A stretch of DNA of 64,000 nt from Chitinophagaceae bacterium (GTDB taxonomy: Bacteria; Bacteroidota; Bacteroidia; Chitinophagales; Chitinophagaceae). A model generated the notes under the pieces. That model did no database searches, was not told the DNA's origin, and saw nothing but the letters and a program-made list of their open reading frames with translations. The translations under genes were made by a program, and so were the position numbers. The first letter of the stretch is position 1. Each line of letters begins with the position of its first letter. The stretch is taken from NCBI GenBank assembly GCA_019638615.1, contig JAHBTL010000001.1:372001-436000 (forward strand). Reading direction: 5' to 3'. Of this stretch, positions 27,853 to 34,508 are shown piece after piece.

Positions 27853-27954
27853 TGTCAAGTTTTAAAGTAGTACCCTTTTCTGCAATTGATACATTATCAT
27901 TCACACACCCTTCTGTTGCGAAAAATTTAATGCCGGCAGGTCTCAAATCTCAAA

Positions 27955-28617
27955 TCAAACAATCCTTCCGTCCAGCAGGTTAACAATGCGCGATCCATAT
28001 TCCGCATTTTTCTCTGAGTGTGTTACCTGTATAATGGTCACTCCGTCTTCCTGGTTCAGCTTTTTGAACAATGCCATGATCTCTTCCCCCTGCTTGGAAT
28101 TGAGGTTGCCCGTAGGTTCATCTGCCAGCAGCAGGCCGGGTTTAGCCACCAGCGCCCGCGCTATGCCCACCAGTTGCTGCTGCCCGCCCGAAAGCTGGGT
28201 AGGAAACAAATCTTTTTTTCCCACGATCTGGAAACGGTCCAGTATGTCTGCCACCACCGCTTTTCGTTCAGAAGATTTCATGTCCTGGTAAATCAGGGGT
28301 GTTTCTATGTTCTCGTATACCGTCAGCTCGTCAATCAGGTGATAAGCCTGGAAAACAAAGCCGATGTATTTTTTATACAACTGCGATCTTTGCTTTTCTC
28401 TCATCAGGTGCACCGCTTCGCCCATGAAATAATGGTATCCTTCCGAAGGATCGTCCAGCATGCCCAGTATGTTCAATAAAGTTGACTTCCCCGATCCGGA
28501 GGGTCCCATAATGGATATGAACTCGCCCTGGTTCACCTTAAAGTTGATGTCTTTTAATATATAGGTTTTAACACCGCCTATATTTACAGTTTTTGAAATG
28601 TTCTTTAGCTCTATCAT
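27955..28617 (-). CDS. ABC transporter ATP-binding protein (MacB/LolD type)
   Basis: A 220-residue ATPase with all motifs: Walker A GPSGSGKST (about 39-47), Q-loop 'FVFQAYHLIDELTVYENI', signature LSGGQQQ, Walker B LLLADEPTGNL, and the switch His in IQVTHSE. The 'ADEPTGNL' and 'FVFQ.YHL' segments mark the MacB/LolD/FtsE family, which moves lipoproteins, peptides or drugs across the periplasm rather than through the membrane. It pairs with TolC downstream. The MacB-type permease and membrane-fusion protein normally found in such operons are absent here. Confidence 0.93.
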   Translation of the reverse strand: MIELKNISKTVNIGGVKTYILKDINFKVNQGEFISIMGPSGSGKSTLLNILGMLDDPSEGYHYFMGEAVHLMREKQRSQLYKKYIGFVFQAYHLIDELTVYENIETPLIYQDMKSSERKAVVADILDRFQIVGKKDLFPTQLSGGQQQLVGIARALVAKPGLLLADEPTGNLNSKQGEEIMALFKKLNQEDGVTIIQVTHSEKNAEYGSRIVNLLDGRIV

Positions 28618-28845
28618 TGGTTCTTTTTTAAGTAGAAGATGCGATGAAGATAGGGTATGTTCATCCTTCTTCTTTCATTGCATGCCACCCTGTTTCAGTA
28701 AATTCAGTGCCACAGATTTAATTTTTTGATAATCAGCGTATTGAAGGTGGGCTACCAATAGAGAACTGTACGCTTTTGATACAATAAAAGTATGATTATG
28801 ATACATTCGGCGGCAGGCATTCACTATTCAAAATCTTATTTTCCA

Positions 28846-28876
28846 TTGTATAACGTCAACAGAGTAAATAGATTTG
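28846..28876 (+). promoter_or_regulatory. Bacteroidota-type promoter for the IMPase-like gene
   Basis: TTG (28846-28848), a 20-bp spacer, then TAGATTTG (28869-28876), matching the primary sigma-factor consensus TTG-N(17-23)-TAnnTTTG. The start codon follows at 28896, giving a very short leader of about 12-13 nt. Confidence 0.65.
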
Positions 28877-28895
28877 TATCTCAAATAAACAACTT

Positions 28896-30266
28896 ATGAA
28901 CTATTCGTCCATCACTGACCAGCTTTTTGAAATAATAGAAAACCACATAGTGGGGCCTTATTACAATGACCCGTTAAAAGCGGATACTGCTGATGTTTGG
29001 ATGAGGCAGACTTTTGAGCAACATCTGCCCGGCATATTACCGGAAGCGGCACTATGGATGAAAGATGATGCTCAACCACAGGATACCAACCTGCTATGGA
29101 TTGTAAACCCCTACCGGAAGGATTTGATGGGCAAAGAAATGACCAGCGTCGCCCTGGCGCACAGCGGGACGCTGCGGATCGGCATCATAGCCAATTTTTC
29201 AGACGGTGAAATGATCATTGCCGTGGAAGGGGAAGGGACGCAGCTTGCAGGCACGGAAACTGTTTGCAAGGTAAGGGAAACCGTGTTGCCGAAAGGCAAT
29301 TCCGGTATACGCTTTGCATTTCCCGATATACTCGCCCAACGCGTAAAAAGCCATCCCCACGCAAAACTTATACTTTACTTCCAGGAAAAGTACAACCTTA
29401 CCGGAGTATTGAACAGCGTACCCACCAACATGACGTATTATATGACACAGGTTGCGCGGGGCAACATGCATTTCGTGTGGAGCACAGGCCATTTTTCTTA
29501 TCATGATATCGCCGCAGCCATCTGTGTGGTACAACAGGCTGGCGGTATTGTCACCGATTTTGAGGGAGGAGACAGGGGTTTATATGAAGGCAGCTCTTTT
29601 TTTTGCAGCAATAAAAAATTGCACGGGCAATTCATGGAAACCGTAACCGAAGTAATAACAGGAAACGCAACAAGCGATATAGAAAATGTTCCGGAAACGC
29701 AACCGGTTGCCATCGATAAAATAGAGCTTTTGCCGATGAAAGGCATATTGATAAATGAGCAGACAGGGCTCAGCTTTGGCGCTACGCATGAAGAAGTGGA
29801 TCGGATACTAGGCAGCCCGGCGATCAAAAACAACAAAGGCTGGGAACATTCCGCCAATGTATGGGAATATCCCCAGCATGAAATGACTTTGGAATTTGAC
29901 GAAAATGATTTGCTCATGCTGTTCATATTTCACACCACTGGTGCAGAAAGGAACATTGAATTGGTCCTGCACGGGAAAAACCTCTTTATAACGCCGGACA
30001 CAGCATTGCTGCCGCTGTTAACTCACAAAAACAATAACAACATAACGGATGAAAACGGCGGCTTTTCATATATATTCCCTGAAACCGGCGTTGCCCTCCA
30101 ACGTTTTATGACAACAGCCATGGCTGAAGACATGATAACAGACGCTAAAGCACAGGGGAGCTATGAAGAGAGTAAGGATTACCTTGAGTCAAATTTAAAA
30201 AAGGCTCCTTTTTTTACAAAGATTTGCATGGGCACAAAAGATGCTGTCCTGTTAGAAGAAGAATAA
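28896..30266 (+). CDS. degenerate inositol-monophosphatase-like domain fused to an unknown C-terminal domain
   Basis: A 456-residue soluble protein. Residues about 1-255 follow the inositol-monophosphatase/FBPase fold: 'LLWIVNPYRKDLMG' stands where 'WVIDPLDGT' is expected, and 'IIAVEGEGTQLAG', 'NMTYYMTQVARGNMHFVW' and 'YHDIAAAICVVQQAGGIVTDFEG' match the later blocks. The metal-binding DPxDG motif is replaced by NPYRK, and no Glu-Glu motif is clear upstream, so phosphatase activity is doubtful. Residues about 275-456 form a second domain ('GLSFGATHEEVDRILGSPAI ... VWEYPQHEMTLEF') that resembles small lipoprotein or immunity-type beta folds only loosely. Divergent from the ABC/TolC genes; the esterase gene follows after 39 bp. 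Confidence 0.65.
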   Translation: MNYSSITDQLFEIIENHIVGPYYNDPLKADTADVWMRQTFEQHLPGILPEAALWMKDDAQPQDTNLLWIVNPYRKDLMGKEMTSVALAHSGTLRIGIIANFSDGEMIIAVEGEGTQLAGTETVCKVRETVLPKGNSGIRFAFPDILAQRVKSHPHAKLILYFQEKYNLTGVLNSVPTNMTYYMTQVARGNMHFVWSTGHFSYHDIAAAICVVQQAGGIVTDFEGGDRGLYEGSSFFCSNKKLHGQFMETVTEVITGNATSDIENVPETQPVAIDKIELLPMKGILINEQTGLSFGATHEEVDRILGSPAIKNNKGWEHSANVWEYPQHEMTLEFDENDLLMLFIFHTTGAERNIELVLHGKNLFITPDTALLPLLTHKNNNNITDENGGFSYIFPETGVALQRFMTTAMAEDMITDAKAQGSYEESKDYLESNLKKAPFFTKICMGTKDAVLLEEE

Positions 30267-30305
30267 GCCAATAATATACCTATCTTTCCGGGAAACAAAT
30301 GCTCT

Positions 30306-31238
30306 ATGCTACGATATCTTTCCTTTGTATTAGCAACGATTATACAAATACTATCTGCATGTGCACAAACAAAACCCATGGAAATAAGCTTGTATCCTGA
30401 AAATAATGTACCCAACAATATTCCCGGGGCCAACCAGGAAAAATCAGAAACTTCGGGAGGCATTTTACGGATCAGCCACATCACCCAGCCAACGCTCACC
30501 GTGTTTTTGCCTGATGCCGCCAAAGCGAACGGAACCGCTGTTGTAATTTGCCCCGGCGGCGGCTATGCTATAGTAGCTGCAGGGCACGAAGGATACGATG
30601 TTGCTAAAAAGTTCAATGAAATGGGTATAGCCGCGTTTGTTTTAAAATACAGGTTACCCAATGACCAGCGTCAGCCCGATCCCTCCATTGCACCATTGCA
30701 GGATGCCCAGCAGGCATTGCTTACAGTGAGGCAAAATGCAAAGAAATGGAATATCAACCCGGAGCGGGTAGGCATAATGGGATTTTCTGCCGGCGGGCAT
30801 TTAGCCTCTACAGCCGGAACGCATTTCAACAGGGTGCTGGTTAACAATCCTGCCAATATCAGCGCACGCCCTGATTTCATGATCCTGATTTATCCTGTTA
30901 TCAGCGCCAATGTTTCCATTGGTCATGCGGGGTCGTTTAAAAATTTGCTGGGAGAAAGCGCGAAACCCGAACAACTGAATCTCTACTCAAATGAGTTACA
31001 GGTAAATGAAACCACGCCACCGGCCTTCCTGGTACACGCGTCAGATGATGGCGCCGTGCCCCCCGATAACAGCATCGTCTTTTACCAGACGCTGATTAAA
31101 AATAAGGTACCGGCTGAAATGCACATCTATCAAAAAGGGGGACATGGGTTTGGTATGAACAATCCCACTACCAAAGACGCATGGATGGACAGGTGTAAAA
31201 ACTGGATTGACCAGAATGGCTGGTTAAAAAAGCAATAA
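30306..31238 (+). CDS. secreted alpha/beta hydrolase (esterase/acetylxylan-esterase-like)
   Basis: A 310-residue enzyme. Signal peptide: LSFVLATIIQILSACAQ. The oxyanion segment VICPGGGYAIVAAGHEG is of the HGGG-like type. The nucleophile elbow is GFSAGGH, the acid is Asp in LVHASDDGAVPP, and the catalytic His is in KGGHGFG. These are the hallmarks of the BD-FAE/AXE-like esterases that remove acyl groups from sugars. It probably acts in the periplasm. The 3' end overlaps the converging histidine-kinase gene by 15 bp. Confidence 0.9.
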   Translation: MLRYLSFVLATIIQILSACAQTKPMEISLYPENNVPNNIPGANQEKSETSGGILRISHITQPTLTVFLPDAAKANGTAVVICPGGGYAIVAAGHEGYDVAKKFNEMGIAAFVLKYRLPNDQRQPDPSIAPLQDAQQALLTVRQNAKKWNINPERVGIMGFSAGGHLASTAGTHFNRVLVNNPANISARPDFMILIYPVISANVSIGHAGSFKNLLGESAKPEQLNLYSNELQVNETTPPAFLVHASDDGAVPPDNSIVFYQTLIKNKVPAEMHIYQKGGHGFGMNNPTTKDAWMDRCKNWIDQNGWLKKQ

Positions 31239-32570
31239 GAAAGTAGTTCCCTCTCCTTCCTTACTTTGTACCTGCACATTCCCCTTATGCAGCAGCATGA
31301 TTTGTTTGCAGAGGCTTAAGCCAATGCCACTGCCACTTTTTTTGGTACTGAAAAAAGGGATAAAAATTTTATCGAGCACATCGGCAGGCATGCCGGTCCC
31401 GTTGTCTGTAACCTTGATCACCACTTTTTGATTAGGCATTTTGTATGCCGACAAAGCAATGTGTGGCTCCTGCTTATCCTTTACAGCTTCAATGGCATTT
31501 ACCAGCAGGTTGATCAATACCTGCTCCACCAGATTGGTATCCGCCTCAACAGTAAGCTCAGTGTCCTTCAAAATAACATCAATGTCTATTTTCTTCTGCT
31601 CCAGCGTGGGTTCCATTAACAAGTACAGGTTCTCAAACAAATCGCGTACATATATTTTTGTAAGACTGAGGGTTGTGATCTTATTGAGATTCCGGTAAGT
31701 TTCTGCAAATTTTAACAACCCCTCACTTCTTCTTTTGATAGTGATAATGCCCAGTTCAAGATCCTCCACCGTTCCTTCTTTGTCTTCTATATGCCGCGAG
31801 GCAAGCTGTAAGCGGTTTTTTAATGTATCGGCCAACGAAGAAATAGGCGCCACTGAATTCATGATCTCATGCGTCATTACGCTCAATAACTTTTGCCATG
31901 CCTGGGCTTCATTCTCATCCAATGCTTCATCCACGTTCTGAAAGGCGATCAGCTTGTATATGCTGTTGTCGGTTTGAAAAGCAGTTGCGGAAAGCAATAC
32001 CTTCATTATTTTATTGTCTCTGGTTATCTGCACCACTTTCCCATCGCCCGGCCGAAGCGCAATAATTTCATGATACAATTTCGCATCACGCTTTTCAAGT
32101 GAATGGATTGTTTTGAGATAGGGTATGCCAAGCATTTTTTTGAGCGATTCATTCATCCAGCCCGTTTTGCCGTTTTCATGATTATACGACAGGATGCCTG
32201 TATCTACCAGCTCCAGTATTTTTTGCAGATACTGGTATTGTGTTTCCCTCTCCTTACTGATCACTTTAAAAGTGGTATTGATGTCGTTGAATCCCCGCCG
32301 CAGGGGCTGGAGCTCAAGCGGGGCATGCTTAACATCAAAGTAGCGGGAAAAATCCCTGTAATGTACCGACTCTACAAACTGCGACACTTCGTCCTGCGCT
32401 TTTTTGTGAAACCTGTAAAAGTCTACCAATTGATACGCTATTACCGGTAATGTTAATGCGAGGTATACATACCAGGAAGGGCCTTTCACTATAACAAAAG
32501 CGGTAGTGGTGAGCGTTACAAACAGTAACATCACCCTTACCAGTATGCGCCATTCGTATTTTTTAAGCAT
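31224..32570 (-). CDS. NtrB-like sensor histidine kinase
   Basis: A 448-residue kinase. Two N-terminal membrane helices (LVRVMLLFVTLTTTAFVIV and WYVYLALTLPVIAYQLV) are joined by a very short loop, so little is exposed outside. A PAS-like domain follows (about 110-215; 'ILELVDTGILSYNHENGKTGWMNESLKKML'). The H box is LLSVMTHEIMNSVAPISS, and the HATPase has LVNAIEAVKD, VTDNGTGMPA and GSGIGLSLCKQIM. It lies downstream of the sigma-54 regulator gene on the same strand and is its likely partner. The sensed cue is probably cytoplasmic or membrane-borne. Confidence 0.92.
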   Translation of the reverse strand: MLKKYEWRILVRVMLLFVTLTTTAFVIVKGPSWYVYLALTLPVIAYQLVDFYRFHKKAQDEVSQFVESVHYRDFSRYFDVKHAPLELQPLRRGFNDINTTFKVISKERETQYQYLQKILELVDTGILSYNHENGKTGWMNESLKKMLGIPYLKTIHSLEKRDAKLYHEIIALRPGDGKVVQITRDNKIMKVLLSATAFQTDNSIYKLIAFQNVDEALDENEAQAWQKLLSVMTHEIMNSVAPISSLADTLKNRLQLASRHIEDKEGTVEDLELGIITIKRRSEGLLKFAETYRNLNKITTLSLTKIYVRDLFENLYLLMEPTLEQKKIDIDVILKDTELTVEADTNLVEQVLINLLVNAIEAVKDKQEPHIALSAYKMPNQKVVIKVTDNGTGMPADVLDKIFIPFFSTKKSGSGIGLSLCKQIMLLHKGNVQVQSKEGEGTTFLLLF

Positions 32571-32687
32571 AGTTTTTTAAGGTGGAAGGTGAAAGGTAGA
32601 GGGTGAAAGGTGAAAGCTAAAAGGTGGAGGGTGGCAGGCCTTATGCCCTCTACCCTATACCTTTTACCCTATACCTCACACCCTTAT
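32571..32687. repeat. purine-rich words followed by their pyrimidine-rich complement
   Basis: The 117-bp spacer between the two-component genes holds GGTGGAAGGTGAAAGGTAGA-type words and then their near-complement (CCCTCTACCCTATACCTTTT). It could fold into a long imperfect hairpin between the regulator and kinase cistrons and so affect kinase expression (inference). The same word family occurs at about 9100-9150. Confidence 0.5.
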
Positions 32688-34046
32688 TCAGATGTCATAC
32701 TTACTTAGCCTGCGGTATAAGGCCGTTCGTGTCAACCCCAGTTCTTTTGCCGCTTTTGTAATATTACCATTGTGCTTTTCGATCACTTTTAAGATTGCAT
32801 TCTTTTCAATAATGCTAAGATTCAGCTCATCAGGCTCATCGGCTTCGGCAACACCGGCTTCTATAGGGGAAAAGATAAGGTCTGCAGCGCTTAGCCTGTC
32901 CGAATCGGCCATTATTACCGCGCGCTCAATCGTGTATTGCAGCTCTCTTACATTGCCCGGATAATGATATTGTTTTAGCTTTTCTGTTGCGGAAGCGTCG
33001 AGCGCTAACATTGGCTTTAAGTACTTGGCGGCATACTGCTGCACAAAATGCCTGGCCAGCAGCACAATATCTTCCTGGCGTTTGCGTAAAGGCGGAACCG
33101 TAATTTCAACAGTGTTGATGCGATAGATCAGGTCTTTCCGAAAGCGGTTCTCATTAGCCAGCTCTGCCAGTGGAACATTGGTAGCGCAGATCAGCCGTAT
33201 ATCTATAGGCGTAGCCTGGTTAGCACCTAAGCGGGTTACCATTCTGTTCTGAAGCACCGTGAGCAATTTGGCCTGCTGGTGCAGGGATATATTACCAATT
33301 TCATCCAGGAAGAGCGTGCCGCCGTTTGCCGATTCAAATCTTCCTGCCCTGTCTTCTTTCGCGTCTGTAAAAGCACCCTTTTTGTGTCCAAACAATTCAC
33401 TTTCAAACAACGATTCGGTTAAGGCGCCCACATCTACTTTTACAAAAGCTTTGTCTTTACGCAACGATTGCTGGTGAATCGCGCGTGCTATTAGATCCTT
33501 GCCCGTGCCATTTTCGCCCAATATCAGGATATTGGCATCGGTAGGCGCTATTTTATTGACTTTGTAAAAGATGTCCTGCATTGGCCCGGAACTGCCAAGC
33601 AGCTCGGTGCCGATAATAGAATCCGAAGAAATTACCTTTTCGTCCGGCTGGGTATTGCCTTTTTGCTTCAGTGTTTCTTTTATGGAAGCAATCAATCTTT
33701 CATTGTGCCAGGGCTTTACCATAAAATCAGCAGCGCCTTCTTTTAGGGAGCGGACAGCCAGGTCAATATCACCATACGCGGTAATCATGATCACTGCCGC
33801 GTCTGATCCCAATTCTTTTATTTTCCTCAGCCAGTACAACCCCTCGTTACCGGTATTGATAGAGCTATTAAAATTCATGTCAAGCAGGATCAGGTCGAAA
33901 GATTGTTTCGACAACAGCCACCGGATGTTTTCGGGATTCTTTTCGATCACTACCGAACCCGCTTCTGTTTTCAGCAGCAGCCTTACGGCCGTAAGCACGT
34001 CCTGATCATCATCTATTACCAGTACAGACGCATTTTTTAAATTCAT
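32688..34046 (-). CDS. sigma-54-dependent response regulator (NtrC family)
   Basis: A 452-residue regulator. The receiver domain (about 1-120) has phospho-acceptor Asp in LILLDMNFNSS; 'VMITAYGDIDLAV' and 'FMVKPW' complete the pocket. The AAA+ domain (about 150-380) has Walker A GENGTGKD, the sigma-54 contact loop GAFTDA (usual form GAFTGA) and Walker B GGTLFLDEIG. The C-terminal Fis-type helix-turn-helix is NGNITKAAKELGLTRTALYRRL. It activates sigma-54 promoters. First gene of a unit with the NtrB-like kinase. Such pairs in Bacteroidota often control envelope or efflux operons, which would fit the ABC/TolC genes nearby (inference). Confidence 0.93.
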   Translation of the reverse strand: MNLKNASVLVIDDDQDVLTAVRLLLKTEAGSVVIEKNPENIRWLLSKQSFDLILLDMNFNSSINTGNEGLYWLRKIKELGSDAAVIMITAYGDIDLAVRSLKEGAADFMVKPWHNERLIASIKETLKQKGNTQPDEKVISSDSIIGTELLGSSGPMQDIFYKVNKIAPTDANILILGENGTGKDLIARAIHQQSLRKDKAFVKVDVGALTESLFESELFGHKKGAFTDAKEDRAGRFESANGGTLFLDEIGNISLHQQAKLLTVLQNRMVTRLGANQATPIDIRLICATNVPLAELANENRFRKDLIYRINTVEITVPPLRKRQEDIVLLARHFVQQYAAKYLKPMLALDASATEKLKQYHYPGNVRELQYTIERAVIMADSDRLSAADLIFSPIEAGVAEADEPDELNLSIIEKNAILKVIEKHNGNITKAAKELGLTRTALYRRLSKYDI

Positions 34047-34132
34047 TGAACGATCTTTTTAAATCTCAGGATTTATCGCACTAAATTAAGGTGAAAATGG
34101 GGAATGCGGTCAATTGATTGAGAAGGGAAACT

Positions 34133-34493
34133 GTTGGGACTGCTTCACCCGCTGCAAAATCCATTTAATTTAATGCGGTACCTGGGCGGTATCGCAGTGA
34201 CAAAAAAAATTACCGTCATTGCGAGCCGCTAGATCGACTCAAAAGCATTACGAATGATGGGAGGAAAAGCAATCTCAATGATTGACATTAGGTTGGGACT
34301 GCTTCGCCCGCCACAAAATCCAATTTAATTTAATGCAGTACCTGGGCGGTCTCGCAGTGACGAAAAAAGCGGTTGGTACTGCTTCTCCCGCTGCAAAATC
34401 CATTTAATTCAAAGCAGCACGCGAGCGGACTCGCAGTGACTTGAAAATTGGTTGAAACTGCTTCACCCAATCTCCGGTCGGGTTCGCATGACC
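34133..34493. repeat. four copies of the ~70-bp intergenic repeat plus an interleaved element
   Basis: Copies at 34133-34201, 34292-34361, 34372-34440 and a shortened 34451-34493, all in the same orientation as those at 25694-26388. Between the first two lies a complete copy of the second element: ACCGTCATTGCGAG (34212 onward) through GAAAAGCAATCTCAATGATT. This fills the gap 34047-34508; no gene is seen there. Confidence 0.75.
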
Positions 34494-34508
34494 TTTGGAA
34501 AAAGTGTC

